A DNA stretch of 33,126 nt from Lachnospiraceae bacterium (GTDB lineage: Bacteria > Bacillota > Clostridia > Lachnospirales > Lachnospiraceae). The stretch covers positions 1 to 33,126 of the forward strand of contig JAGAQZ010000068.1 of the NCBI GenBank assembly GCA_017622505.1, given 5' to 3'. Positions 14,404 to 23,438 of this stretch are shown in pieces; positions within the stretch are counted from its first letter, which is position 1; each line of letters opens with the position of its first letter. Both the position numbers and the translations under genes were made by a program. The notes beneath the pieces were generated by a model. It was not told the origin of the DNA. It saw only the letters and a program-made list of their open reading frames with translations, and made no database searches.

Positions 14404-15054
14404 TTACCGTCTTCTGAGTCCTGAAATCACACCCCATAAAACAGTTGCCAAGCCTATTGCCATAATACCGCCTGCACCCAGTATTCCCTTTTTGGTTTCT
14501 TTTGTATCACAATTAATGATCATATAGGGACAAATATATTCTTTGGCTTCCTGCTCGCTAATGTTCCACATATAAGAAATATATTTCACAAGGCTCTCGT
14601 ACTCGGCCTCCTTCATCTTTCGAAGGTATCCGTCCACTTTGATGGTAGGTCTGGGGAAATCTACTTCGCCGGTATAATCATTCCACCATTTCATACTGTT
14701 TTGTACTGCAGCATCATAACTCTCAAATCCGTCTGCTGCTTTGACCATAACGCCCATATATTCTTCAATGTAAACTCCCTCTTCAGTAAATACCAAATTC
14801 GGAACCAAATAAGCGCGGGCTGCTACTTCGCCGGTCTTGTTGTTGTATCGATGGTAAAAGAAGGTTTCAATATAATCTAACTCTGTAGTAATATGTGTCC
14901 CATTTTCTAATACCGACCAGTCCGTAGTCTCGTAAATATTCACTGCCGTATTATTAATATATATCAGTTCTTTTACACCGGCTACAGCCAGACAAATACC
15001 CAATATCAGTGCAGCAGCACCAACAATCGTTAATTTATTGAATATTTTTAACAT
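14404..15054 (-). CDS. Two-helix membrane protein of unknown function
   Basis: The 216-residue protein has one hydrophobic helix at about residues 9-30 and another at about 193-212, ending in GLRRR. Between them lies an acidic, aromatic-rich domain of some 160 residues that would face outwards. It contains VDGYLRKMKEAEYESLVKY and a late CPYMIINC. I do not recognise the family; it is not an enzyme I can name. AGGAGA lies six bases before the ATG. It follows metF by 35 bases on the same strand, so co-transcription is possible, though a functional link is not evident. Confidence 0.65.
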   Translation of the reverse strand: MLKIFNKLTIVGAAALILGICLAVAGVKELIYINNTAVNIYETTDWSVLENGTHITTELDYIETFFYHRYNNKTGEVAARAYLVPNLVFTEEGVYIEEYMGVMVKAADGFESYDAAVQNSMKWWNDYTGEVDFPRPTIKVDGYLRKMKEAEYESLVKYISYMWNISEQEAKEYICPYMIINCDTKETKKGILGAGGIMAIGLATVLWGVISGLRRR

Positions 15055-15089
15055 ATCTTTCTCCTTCGTGAAATCCTTGCGTACCTTTC

Positions 15090-15959
15090 TTACTGACAGG
15101 AACGCAAAGATGCCACCGCATCACTTATCTTCTTCGCAACCTCGGGCTGGTTCATGGTATACAGATGCACGCCGTCCACACCCTGGCTCATCAAATCCAC
15201 CACCTGGTCAATTGCGTAAGCAATTCCGGCATCGCGAAGTGCTTCGGGAGAGTGCTCAAAGCGGTTCATCATTTTAACAAATTTTGCAGGAAGGCTGGCA
15301 CCGCAAGTGGTAACCATACGCTCAATCTGTGCCTTGTTTACAACCGGCATAATTCCGGCCTCGATAGGCACGTTAATGCCTGCAAGACGGGCCTTTTCCT
15401 GGAATTCATAAAACATATTATTGTCAAAGAAAAGCTGGGAAACCAGATGTTTGGCACCCGCATCTACCTTTCTTTTCAAATTTAAAATATCATCTATCAT
15501 ATTATCACTTTCGGGATGTCCTTCGGGATAGCATGCGCCGGAAATATGAAAATCTCCACGTTCCTTAATATAGGTCACCAACTCGTTGGCATGCATGAAA
15601 TCCGTCTGTCTCGGCAAATCGGGCACGATATCGCCACGAAGCGCCAAGATATTCTCAATTCCGTATTCCTTGATTAATTTCAGAACTTCTTCCACCGACT
15701 CCTTGCTGGAATTTACGCAGGTTAAGTGCATCATGGAAGGAATGTTGTACTGCTCCTGAATTGCCTTACAGATATCCGCAGTCAACACACTTGCTCCGCC
15801 ACCGCCGGCACCATAAGTTACACTGATAAAATCCGGCTTACACTCCGACAACGCGCCCAACTTTGAATAAATACTGTCAATGGAACTGGTTTTCTTCGGG
15901 GGAAATACCTCAAAAGAAAACACTGTTTTTTTCTGTTCAAAAATCTCTGAAATCTTCAT
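15090..15959 (-). CDS. metF: Methylenetetrahydrofolate reductase, MetF
   Basis: MetF reduces 5,10-methylene-THF to 5-methyl-THF with FAD, supplying the methyl group for methionine. The 289-residue TIM-barrel protein has the family start FSFEVFPPKK (catalytic glutamate near E17), FISVTYGAGG, HLTCVN, ILALRGD, ISGACYPEGHPES and the late MMNRFEHSP. AAGGAG lies eight bases before the ATG at 15959; extending the frame upstream adds basic residues without a site. A terminator of the preceding glgB operon sits 70 bases upstream, so metF has its own promoter there, although no clear one is visible. No SAM riboswitch fits in that space. Confidence 0.93.
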   Translation of the reverse strand: MKISEIFEQKKTVFSFEVFPPKKTSSIDSIYSKLGALSECKPDFISVTYGAGGGGASVLTADICKAIQEQYNIPSMMHLTCVNSSKESVEEVLKLIKEYGIENILALRGDIVPDLPRQTDFMHANELVTYIKERGDFHISGACYPEGHPESDNMIDDILNLKRKVDAGAKHLVSQLFFDNNMFYEFQEKARLAGINVPIEAGIMPVVNKAQIERMVTTCGASLPAKFVKMMNRFEHSPEALRDAGIAYAIDQVVDLMSQGVDGVHLYTMNQPEVAKKISDAVASLRSCQ

Positions 15960-16020
15960 TCTTTTACTCCTTTTACAATGGATAATCCACTGCATTTCCC
16001 GTTTTTGCGATAATTTGCAA

Positions 16021-16060
16021 AAAATTCTAAACGACTGTGCCCCCGTAAGAACACAGTCGT
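16021..16060 (-). terminator. Terminator of the glgB operon
   Basis: On the minus strand ACGACTGTG and CACAGTCGT form a perfect 9-bp stem with a 12-nt loop, followed by TTAGAATTTTTT. Confidence 0.8.
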
Positions 16061-16111
16061 AATTTGTAAGTTTAAAACAATTTCTATCCGAAACTACTGA
16101 CCATTATATCC

Positions 16112-18079
16112 TTAGAATACAAACAAAGCTGCACCATAAGCCGGTAAATTGAACTCTAAGTAGTAAGGCTTGCCGTCGCATTCGCCTGCCTGCGCAGTCA
16201 AAGTTTCGGGAATTGCACCGCCGTTACCGCCGAAGCGCTTGTCATCGCTGTTAAGAAGCAATTTATATTTCTTCTTTGCAGGAACGCCGACTCTGTAGTT
16301 TTCACGACGCATCGGTGTCATATTAAGCACTACGAGAATGCGGTTCTTGTTCTCTTTGCCCTTACGATAGTAGCTGTAAATACTTCTGTCACCGTCATCT
16401 GCATTGATCCATTCAAAACCGTCCCAGCTGTTATCAATCTGATACAGAGAAGGATATTTGCGATAAATTGTCAACAATTCCTTCATATATTCCAACATAC
16501 CACGGTTCAGATGGTTCTCAAGCAGATACCAGTCAAGCTCTCTTTCTTCGCTCCACTCTCTTTCCTGGGCAAATTCCTGGCCCATGAAAAGAAGCTTCTT
16601 GCCTTCATGTGTAAACATAAAAGTATAACCTACACGAAGGTTTGCGTACTTATCTACCTGATAGCCGGGCATTTTATTTACCATAGAACACTTCAGGTGA
16701 ACCACTTCGTCATGGGACAAAGGCATAATGTAATTCTCACTTGAGTTGTAGCTCATGGCAAAGGTTAACTTATTGTGGTTGCCTTTTCTGAAATAAGGGT
16801 CAAGCTTCATATATTCACAGAAGTCATGCATCCAACCCATATTCCACTTAAAAGTAAATCCAAGGCCATCATCTTCCGGCGCACCGGTTACCTTAGGCCA
16901 TGCTGTGGATTCTTCCGCGATCATACATACGCCGGGATATGTACCGCGCACTACGGAATTCAAATGCTTGAAGAACTCAATTGCTTCAAGGTTCTGGTTT
17001 CCGCCGTACTTGTTGGCTACCCACTGGCCGTCCTGCTTACCGTAATCAAGGTAAAGCATAGATGCAACCGCGTCTACGCGAAGACCGTCAATGTGGAATT
17101 CCTTAATCCAGAACAATGCGTTTGCAATAAGGAAGTTACGCACTTCGTTTTTACCATAGTTAAAAATCTTGGTACCCCAGTCAGGATGCTCGCCTAAACG
17201 GGGATCAGGATGCTCAAATAAACAGGTTCCGTCAAATTCTGCCAAACCATGGGCATCTCTGGGGAAGTGTGCAGGTACCCAGTCAAGGATAACACCGATT
17301 TTATTCTTATGAAGAGTGTTTACCAGATACTGGAAGTCTTCCGGTGTACCGTATCTTGAAGTAGGTGCATAGTATCCGGTTACCTGATAACCCCAGGAAC
17401 CATCAAAAGGATGCTCTGCGATACCCATCAATTCCACGTGGGTATATTTCATTTCTTTCAAATATTCTACGATTCTGTCAGCAAACTCCCTGTAGTTGTA
17501 GAAGCCTTCTTCGTCCTCTCTGGGATGACGCATCCAAGAACCGATGTGGCATTCATAAATTGCCATAGGCTCTTCAAAAACATTTTTAGCGTCCCTGTCT
17601 TCCATCCAGGTCTTATCGCTCCACTTGAAGCTGTTAATGTCCGCAACCTTAGATGCATTTCCGGGTCTCATTTCCGCATGATTTCCGAAGGGATCGGCCT
17701 TGTAAAGCTTCTTGCCTTCCGGTGTGATGATGAGATACTTGTACATATCTCCGACTTTTGCTTCTTTAATAAAAGCTGCAAAAACGCCGCCTTCTCCTAC
17801 TTCACCCATAGGATTTGCGTTCTCGTCCCAACCGTTAAAAGAACCAATTACGTGAACACTTACTGCGTTCGGCGCCCATACACCGAAGTGAATGCCCGCC
17901 ACGCCGTCTTCTACGGAAGGGTGTGCGCCCAATTTCTTATAAATATCATAGTGTGTACCCTGTCCAAATAAGTAGCAGTCTGCATCTGAAATAAAAACTC
18001 TTTCCCCCTGTACAGCTGCTTTTTTTGCCTTGGTACTTTCAGCTTTGGTGACCTTTGTAGTCTTTGCCTTTTCTGCCAT
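16112..18079 (-). CDS. glgB: 1,4-alpha-glucan branching enzyme, GlgB
   Basis: GlgB cuts alpha-1,4-glucan chains and rejoins them as alpha-1,6 branches during glycogen synthesis. The 655 residues hold a CBM48-type N domain (GIHFGVWAPNAVSVHVIGSFNGW, 62-84) and the GH13 barrel. Catalytic residues fit the family spacing: nucleophile D336 (DGLRVDA), acid/base E389 (IAEEST) and D457 (LSHDEV). DWVPAHF near 266 is the first conserved GH13 region. The first 25 residues are a Lys/Ala/Thr-rich tail not needed for the fold. GGGGGAA precedes the ATG. The gene starts 16 bases after the stop of the large TPR protein gene, so both form an operon. Confidence 0.95.
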   Translation of the reverse strand: MAEKAKTTKVTKAESTKAKKAAVQGERVFISDADCYLFGQGTHYDIYKKLGAHPSVEDGVAGIHFGVWAPNAVSVHVIGSFNGWDENANPMGEVGEGGVFAAFIKEAKVGDMYKYLIITPEGKKLYKADPFGNHAEMRPGNASKVADINSFKWSDKTWMEDRDAKNVFEEPMAIYECHIGSWMRHPREDEEGFYNYREFADRIVEYLKEMKYTHVELMGIAEHPFDGSWGYQVTGYYAPTSRYGTPEDFQYLVNTLHKNKIGVILDWVPAHFPRDAHGLAEFDGTCLFEHPDPRLGEHPDWGTKIFNYGKNEVRNFLIANALFWIKEFHIDGLRVDAVASMLYLDYGKQDGQWVANKYGGNQNLEAIEFFKHLNSVVRGTYPGVCMIAEESTAWPKVTGAPEDDGLGFTFKWNMGWMHDFCEYMKLDPYFRKGNHNKLTFAMSYNSSENYIMPLSHDEVVHLKCSMVNKMPGYQVDKYANLRVGYTFMFTHEGKKLLFMGQEFAQEREWSEERELDWYLLENHLNRGMLEYMKELLTIYRKYPSLYQIDNSWDGFEWINADDGDRSIYSYYRKGKENKNRILVVLNMTPMRRENYRVGVPAKKKYKLLLNSDDKRFGGNGGAIPETLTAQAGECDGKPYYLEFNLPAYGAALFVF

Positions 18080-18095
18080 TTCGTTTCCCCCTAAA

Positions 18096-21074
18096 TTAAT
18101 CGAAATCTTTTTCTTTTAAAATAATCATATCGTTCTCATCATAACGCTTGCGCATAATGATGCTTGCCATCTTGGAAAGACCGCCCTTGTTTGCACTGTG
18201 CATTGCGTCTTCCATGATTTCTTTTACTTCCGCAATGGTTACGGTGTGGTTACCTGCCTGCATTTCAGAGATTCTCTTGTATAATGCAAGACGCCCCATA
18301 TCGTCCACACTGTAGCCTTTGTCATATACGTAACGGATACCATAAGTAACCAACATATCCACATTCATGGAAAGCACGTCAATTCTTGCATTGAAGAACT
18401 CGCTGATCACAGCGCCTCTTCCCATAAGGGTATCCATTGCACGTTTTTTATCCATAAGAATTACGATAATTCCGTTTGCTTCCTGGTTTAATTCCTGAAG
18501 CATAGCTCTCATGGTCTGGCTGTTTAACTTGCCGGCGTCTTCGATTAACAACGCGCCGTTTACAAGCTTTGCAAAAACGTTGCTCATATCTTTTTTATTA
18601 AGTTTCTCTGCGTCAATTTTGGCAACATTTCCGGAGAAGTTGTCATCACCCATACGCACATAAGATACGATAAGCTTTGCCAACTGCAGGGAAGTTTCCT
18701 TGGAATCGGAAGTGATTACAACGTTACCTACGTACGCGGCCAAGGTAATTTTTTCCAATGTATCCAGAATCTGCGCCTTCATTTTCTTGGAATATAAGAA
18801 CGGCTTGAATAAATCTTTTTCTTCATCCGTCAAATCTTTATGCTCTGCCATTTCCTGATCTTCTTCGGATACAACATCCTCCTGATCCTGCATATTGTAT
18901 TCTTCCACAGGTACTTCCTCCTGAATTTCTTCGATACCGTCCACTTCCTTCCAAATTCCTCCGGGAATTGCAGCTGTAACCGAACCGTAGAAATTACCTT
19001 CTATACTTGGTGTCATTTCTTCTGCCGGAACTTCGACTTCTGTTTCTTCAATGATATCTTCTGCTGTATTTTCAATAACCTCTGCAGGCTCTTCCGTTAC
19101 TTCTTCCGCAATGTAAGCCGCTTCTTCTGTTGCCACATCTGCAACATCTTCTGCTACAGCTTCTGCTGTCGCTACAACAGCCGTTGCTTCTGCTGCTACT
19201 GCGGCACTTTCAATATCCGCTACTACAGACTCTGCAATAATCACGGTATCCATAGCTCCTGCTGTTGTAGAAAGCTCGCCTGTAAACTGTGAAACAATTG
19301 TCTGGTCTAAAACACCGGTTTCATCCAAAGCACCCGCTACAACCGTAGCTTCCACTTCCGGAATTTCCTCTGCTGCACTTTCAATCAATTCCTCAGTTAA
19401 TTCTTCAATAATCGGTGCTGCTTCCATCTCTACTGCAACACTTTCTTCTACAATCGGTTCTGCCACTTCTTCAACAGGCACAACCGCTTCATCAGCACCC
19501 GGCATAATAACCTGCTTTGCGTGGTTTTCTAAGCCCTTCATAACGGTTGCACTTGCGGAACCGTTCATAGCATCCAAAACAGAAGGATCTTCCAATGATG
19601 CTAAAATACCTGTCTTGGAATCCATATCAAATTGGGTAAAAATCTGTCCCGTCTGTTGAAGCACATTCTGACGCACATCTTCCTGCATCTTCTGCTCGCG
19701 TTCTTTTTTAAGTTTCTCCCAATCTGCCAAAATATCCTCAATATTTAGCTGTCCGGTAATCTGCTTCTCCACTACCTTCTCCTGCGGAAGGTTTGCTAAG
19801 CTGATCTGTCCGTCCATTTCCTGGGCAAATAATCGTTCGTACGCCCCCGTATTGCCTGTAACAGGCGCCATTCTCTGCGTATTTGATATAAAAGACTGCT
19901 GCCCCGGAATTTCTTCCGCCACAGTTTCACCTTCTTCAGCAAAATGAATTTCCTGTACGTCTCTGGTATGTACACGTGCTGTATCGCTGCTTACAACAGG
20001 TGCCGCAGGAACCGCACCAACTACTGCGCCTACAGGAATCTCCTGTGTACCTTCATCCAAATCCTCTATCAGCTGTCCCATAGACTGAGGCGGTTCCACG
20101 CCCACATAATCCTGGGCAAAGCTTTCCTTGAAAGCCTCCATCTCCGGTGTGGCTTCCGCCGCACTCTGAGGAGTAGGAATCTGATATCTCATATCTGCCG
20201 TCTGATCCGCAAAGAATACTTCCTGCGCATCGGCCGGAATAGTATTATGATATACCTTCTGGTCCTCACGATTTTCGCCTACAGGCTGAACCGGCTTAGG
20301 TTCATCATCAATGTATTCCTTTAAGTTCTCCGCAAGCTCAGCCTGAAGATTCATCGTGTTAAACTTGCTCATATCGATGGTTTTAACACGAAAATCATCG
20401 TCCAAATCCATCTCGCCTGTATTACGTTCTTTTGCCGCCTGAGCCGCAATCTGAATTTTCTCTTCATTACGTCTGTCGTACTTCTCCTGCTGAGAAGGAG
20501 TTAAGGGTTCATGAAGCATCTTAAGTTCCATTGCCTTAACCACATAGGGACCTTCTCCGAACCATAAAATCAGCTCGTCACACTCTTCCACACACTTGGT
20601 TGCAAAACCGGCGCGGTGATAGAGATATGCAAGCTCGTATTCCCATTCTTCAAGTCTGTCTTTCTTTTTTAACTCTTCCAGTAATTCGATTCTTTCTTCA
20701 AAACCTACATTCTGTGCTTCATAAATGCGGTAACGAAGGATATATACTCCGGGATCTCTGGGTGCGAGACTTGCGTATTCCTTAAAATATTCAATCGCCT
20801 CAACAATATCTCCGGTTTCAATGCAGATTTCACACAACGAATAAACAACATTTCTGTTGCTTGGATTACGATCGTATGCAAATTCGAGGATTCGGTAGCA
20901 ATCATCGAATCTTTTATTTATTTTGTACAACTCAGCGATTTTAGCCAAAGTTGTAGCGCTTTTCACACGTTTCCAGTCAATGGTATCCGCCAGACGAACC
21001 GCATCCGCGTACTTCTGATTCTCCATTAACTTGTCAATTTCTTCAGAGCGAAGTTTAAATTCATACTTATCCAA
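18096..21074 (-). CDS. TPR protein with acidic linker and degenerate AAA+-like C-terminal domain
   Basis: The 992-residue protein has three parts. Residues 1 to about 200 are TPR-like helical pairs. About 210-740 is acidic, Ala/Val/Glu-rich low-complexity sequence. The last 238 residues look like an AAA+ ATPase: VGNVVITSDSKETSLQLAKLI stands where Walker A should be, GALLIEDAGKL resembles Walker B, GIIVILMD sensor 1, FFNARIDV an arginine-finger segment, then a helical lid. GxxxxGK[ST] is absent, so nucleotide binding is doubtful. A TTG at 21074 is the preferred start: GAGGTGG lies six bases upstream, whereas a GTG at 21083 overlaps that site. Its operon with glgB suggests a role in glycogen metabolism, possibly as a scaffold. 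Confidence 0.75.
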   Translation of the reverse strand: MDKYEFKLRSEEIDKLMENQKYADAVRLADTIDWKRVKSATTLAKIAELYKINKRFDDCYRILEFAYDRNPSNRNVVYSLCEICIETGDIVEAIEYFKEYASLAPRDPGVYILRYRIYEAQNVGFEERIELLEELKKKDRLEEWEYELAYLYHRAGFATKCVEECDELILWFGEGPYVVKAMELKMLHEPLTPSQQEKYDRRNEEKIQIAAQAAKERNTGEMDLDDDFRVKTIDMSKFNTMNLQAELAENLKEYIDDEPKPVQPVGENREDQKVYHNTIPADAQEVFFADQTADMRYQIPTPQSAAEATPEMEAFKESFAQDYVGVEPPQSMGQLIEDLDEGTQEIPVGAVVGAVPAAPVVSSDTARVHTRDVQEIHFAEEGETVAEEIPGQQSFISNTQRMAPVTGNTGAYERLFAQEMDGQISLANLPQEKVVEKQITGQLNIEDILADWEKLKKEREQKMQEDVRQNVLQQTGQIFTQFDMDSKTGILASLEDPSVLDAMNGSASATVMKGLENHAKQVIMPGADEAVVPVEEVAEPIVEESVAVEMEAAPIIEELTEELIESAAEEIPEVEATVVAGALDETGVLDQTIVSQFTGELSTTAGAMDTVIIAESVVADIESAAVAAEATAVVATAEAVAEDVADVATEEAAYIAEEVTEEPAEVIENTAEDIIEETEVEVPAEEMTPSIEGNFYGSVTAAIPGGIWKEVDGIEEIQEEVPVEEYNMQDQEDVVSEEDQEMAEHKDLTDEEKDLFKPFLYSKKMKAQILDTLEKITLAAYVGNVVITSDSKETSLQLAKLIVSYVRMGDDNFSGNVAKIDAEKLNKKDMSNVFAKLVNGALLIEDAGKLNSQTMRAMLQELNQEANGIIVILMDKKRAMDTLMGRGAVISEFFNARIDVLSMNVDMLVTYGIRYVYDKGYSVDDMGRLALYKRISEMQAGNHTVTIAEVKEIMEDAMHSANKGGLSKMASIIMRKRYDENDMIILKEKDFD

Positions 21075-21137
21075 AGTATCCACCTCTTACAGTCGCAAAT
21101 TATATATGCACATTATTAACCCATATTACTATGCTTA

Positions 21138-21166
21138 AGTTTACCACACGCGTAATACAATGTCAA
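21138..21166 (-). promoter_or_regulatory. Promoter of the TPR protein-glgB operon
   Basis: On the minus strand TTGACA (21166-21161) and TAAACT (21143-21138) are 17 bases apart, just after the upstream terminator. Confidence 0.75.
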
Positions 21167-21177
21167 AAAGAGAATGT

Positions 21178-21218
21178 GAAAAAAGGGTTAAAAACATTGG
21201 TAAATGTTCTCAACCCTT
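21178..21218 (-). terminator. Terminator of the aldolase gene
   Basis: AAGGGTT (21183-21189) pairs with AACCCTT (21212-21218), with an inner ACATT/AATGT stem. On the minus strand a T6 tract follows. Confidence 0.8.
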
Positions 21219-21252
21219 ACGTTTATTATACGTATGTTTCTTTTATACGTTT

Positions 21253-22230
21253 TTACTCCATATGATCTAACAGTTCCTGATAAAATCTTGAGTAGTCGGT
21301 TCTCCCTTCACCCATAAACTTAATGGCTGCGGAAGGATGTGAATTCATAATCCCCGTTAAAAGGTAGGGGATATCGTATCCCCATAAACTCCCCTTTTCG
21401 ATTTCCTCCTTGATGTAGGTCTGTACGAAATCCATAATCGGTACAAGATTGTAGCGGGGATTACGTAAGAAGGATAAAAGGGATTCCATATAGCAGTTGC
21501 CTGCGCCACGGCCCATACCGCTTACGGTGGCATCCGCAAGGCTGGCACCGATACTTAAGGCTTCGATGGTGTTTGCGTATGCAAGCTGCTGGTTATTATG
21601 AGTGTGCACACCAATCTTCTTATTGTGCTTGGTTGCAATCTCCATATATTTATGTGTTAAACGACGAATCTGTTCCGGATAAAAAGCACCAAAGCTGTCT
21701 ACTAAGTAGATGTAATCAACGTCACATTCCGCAAGGATTTCAAGACCGTTATCAAGTTCTTCTTCGCGAACCTTAGAAATGGCCATGATGTTAACGGAAG
21801 TCTCATAACCTTTGTCATGGGCATCCTGAATCATTTCGATTGCCGCAGGAATCTGATGAATGTAGGTTGCGGTACGAACCAAATCGATAACACTGTCTTT
21901 TTTAGCAATGATATCATTCTTGTAATCGGTTCTTCCCACATCGGTCATAACCGAAATCTTCATATCAAAATCGTTGGTACCTACAACAGCACGGATATCT
22001 TCTTCCTCACAGAATTTCCACTTGCCGTAATCTTCCTTCTTAAAAATATCCTTCGATGCCTTATAACCGAATTCCATGTAATCGACACCGGCTTTTATGT
22101 TGGCGCGATACAATGCTTTCACGAATTCGTCTGAGAATCCGAAGTTGTTAACCAGACCGCCGTCACGAAGCGTACAGTCCACTACCTTAATGTCAGGTCT
22201 AAAAGAAATTAAATTACCTTTGTTCTGCAT
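21253..22230 (-). CDS. DRE-TIM aldolase / HMGL-like protein
   Basis: The 325-residue protein starts with the DRE-TIM metallolyase signature VVDCTLRDGG (16-25), where R22 and D23 are expected to be catalytic or metal-binding. It carries the metal-binding IGVHTHNNQQLAYAN near residue 205 and GMGRGAGN near 240. These match the 4-hydroxy-2-oxovalerate aldolase / HMG-CoA lyase superfamily. The acetaldehyde dehydrogenase partner (DmpF) usual for catabolic aldolases is absent, so it is not the classical meta-cleavage enzyme. Its substrate is unknown. It is monocistronic, with its own promoter and terminator. AGAAGGG precedes the ATG. Confidence 0.8.
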   Translation of the reverse strand: MQNKGNLISFRPDIKVVDCTLRDGGLVNNFGFSDEFVKALYRANIKAGVDYMEFGYKASKDIFKKEDYGKWKFCEEEDIRAVVGTNDFDMKISVMTDVGRTDYKNDIIAKKDSVIDLVRTATYIHQIPAAIEMIQDAHDKGYETSVNIMAISKVREEELDNGLEILAECDVDYIYLVDSFGAFYPEQIRRLTHKYMEIATKHNKKIGVHTHNNQQLAYANTIEALSIGASLADATVSGMGRGAGNCYMESLLSFLRNPRYNLVPIMDFVQTYIKEEIEKGSLWGYDIPYLLTGIMNSHPSAAIKFMGEGRTDYSRFYQELLDHME

Positions 22231-22339
22231 TTTTTCGCCCTTCTTTCTTATTTTCTTTCTAAAATGTGTGTGTCGGGAGATTCATTATTCTCTTTCGGCA
22301 CTTTAAAGCGTAACACTTCAACGCGTTAAACTGTTATAA

Positions 22340-22368
22340 AGAATACTCCTTTTATACGGGGATGTCAA
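22340..22368 (-). promoter_or_regulatory. Promoter of the aldolase gene
   Basis: On the minus strand TTGACA (22368-22363) and TATTCT (22345-22340) are 17 bases apart. The leader is about 105 nt; no known regulatory RNA was recognised in it. Confidence 0.7.
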
Positions 22369-22403
22369 GGGGTATTTTACATTATTTTAAACTTTAAAAA
22401 ACA

Positions 22404-22553
22404 GCAGGTCCGCATCATAATATATTTCATTCGACGGGTGTTTGTCTTCGTCGGCATTTGGATTGCGTTCTTTGCAATCCTATGTGCCGTTACGTTAAGA
22501 CAACCCAGCGAAAGCGTCCCGAAGAATATATATATATTATGATGCGGACCTGC
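22404..22553 (+). ncRNA. Structured element, copy A (downstream of rsmA)
   Basis: A perfect 22-bp stem (22404-22425 with 22532-22553) encloses a branched core. In the core, CGGG/CCCG, TTGTCTT/AAGACAA and CGGCA/TGCCG pair in succession and end in a 7-bp hairpin GGATTGC/GCAATCC with loop GTTCTTT (22460-22480). A GCGAAAGC tetraloop sequence lies at 22508-22515. The core 22436-22517 aligns with the reverse complement of copy B at about 62 of 83 positions. On the minus strand the outer stem ends in TGTTTTTT, so it may also act as the rsmA terminator. The plus strand is given as sense only because it carries a GNRA loop. Confidence 0.6.
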
Positions 22554-22559
22554 GTCCTT

Positions 22560-23417
22560 TTATTTCAACAAATCACTTAATCTCGCAAACTCTTCCAGCG
22601 TAAAAGTCTCACCTCTTACACTTTCCGACTTACCCATAGCTTCCAGCGCTTCCAAAACCTGATCTTTCGACACATTTAAGTCTGCAGCGTGAGTCAAACC
22701 GTTCACCAAAGTTTTACGACGCTGCTGGAAGGATGCCCGGATAATTCGGAACATAAAAGCTTCGTCCTCTACAGTAACAGGGGGCTTATCATAAACTTTT
22801 AAGCGGATAACCGCGCTTGCCACATTGGGCTTAGGAATGAAACAGTTTGGCGATACAATCGTTACCACTTCCGCCTTGCAATAGTAAGCTACCGCAAGAG
22901 AAAGAGCACCGTAATCCTTGGTTCCGGGGCCTACCTGCATACGCTCCGCCACTTCCTTTTGCACCATAATGGTAATGCTGTCCAAAGGGACATGACTTTC
23001 AAGCAAGCCCATTACAATGGGCGTCGTGATATAGTAGGGAAGATTTGCCACTACCTTGATGGGGCGGTTGTTGTTGCGCTCCTCCACCAATTTGGCAATA
23101 TCCACTTTTAAAACGTCGTCATTGATTACGGTCACATTATCGTACTCTGATAAAGTATCTGCCAAAATCGGTATCAGCGCCTTGTCAATTTCCACGGCGA
23201 TGACTTCTCGGGCGCGCTCCGCCAAATACTGGGTCATGGTTCCGATACCGGGACCGATTTCCAGTACGCAATCATCTTTGGTAATCTCTGCGCTGTCTAT
23301 GATTTTCTCTAAAATATGGGTATCAATTAAGAAGTTCTGTCCGAATTTCTTCTGAAAATGAAACCCGTGTTTATTCAGTACCGCGGCTGTATTGCCTGGA
23401 TTTCCTAAATATGCCAT
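22560..23417 (-). CDS. rsmA: 16S rRNA dimethyladenosine transferase, RsmA (KsgA)
   Basis: RsmA dimethylates two adjacent adenines near the 3' end of 16S rRNA with SAM during small-subunit assembly. The 285-residue protein has the family start FQKKFGQNFL (21-30), the SAM-binding VLEIGPGIGTMT (51-62), AVEIDKAL, the catalytic NLPYYIT, PKPNVASAVI, and the C-terminal RRKTLVNGL. GAGG lies seven bases before the ATG at 23417; a start at 23471 would cover structured element B and adds residues foreign to the family. In many Firmicutes rnmV lies between tatD and rsmA; here that gap holds element B instead. Confidence 0.95.
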   Translation of the reverse strand: MAYLGNPGNTAAVLNKHGFHFQKKFGQNFLIDTHILEKIIDSAEITKDDCVLEIGPGIGTMTQYLAERAREVIAVEIDKALIPILADTLSEYDNVTVINDDVLKVDIAKLVEERNNNRPIKVVANLPYYITTPIVMGLLESHVPLDSITIMVQKEVAERMQVGPGTKDYGALSLAVAYYCKAEVVTIVSPNCFIPKPNVASAVIRLKVYDKPPVTVEDEAFMFRIIRASFQQRRKTLVNGLTHAADLNVSKDQVLEALEAMGKSESVRGETFTLEEFARLSDLLK

Positions 23418-23438
23418 AAAAATTCCTCGCTCGTGAAT

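Noticed and set aside
15960-16030. SAM riboswitch before metF
   Set aside because: Only about 70 bases lie between the glgB terminator and the metF start, and no SAM-box core is visible.
18840-19292. Cysteine-rich reading frame of 150 codons on the plus strand
   Set aside because: It is the antisense shadow of the Glu/Ala-rich linker of the TPR protein (GAA/GAG read backwards gives TTC/CTC, and GCA gives TGC). It has no ribosome binding site.
22404-22553. Retron msr-msd or group II intron fragment
   Set aside because: No reverse transcriptase is encoded nearby, and the intron domain V signature is absent. The second, divergent copy fits a structured RNA family better.
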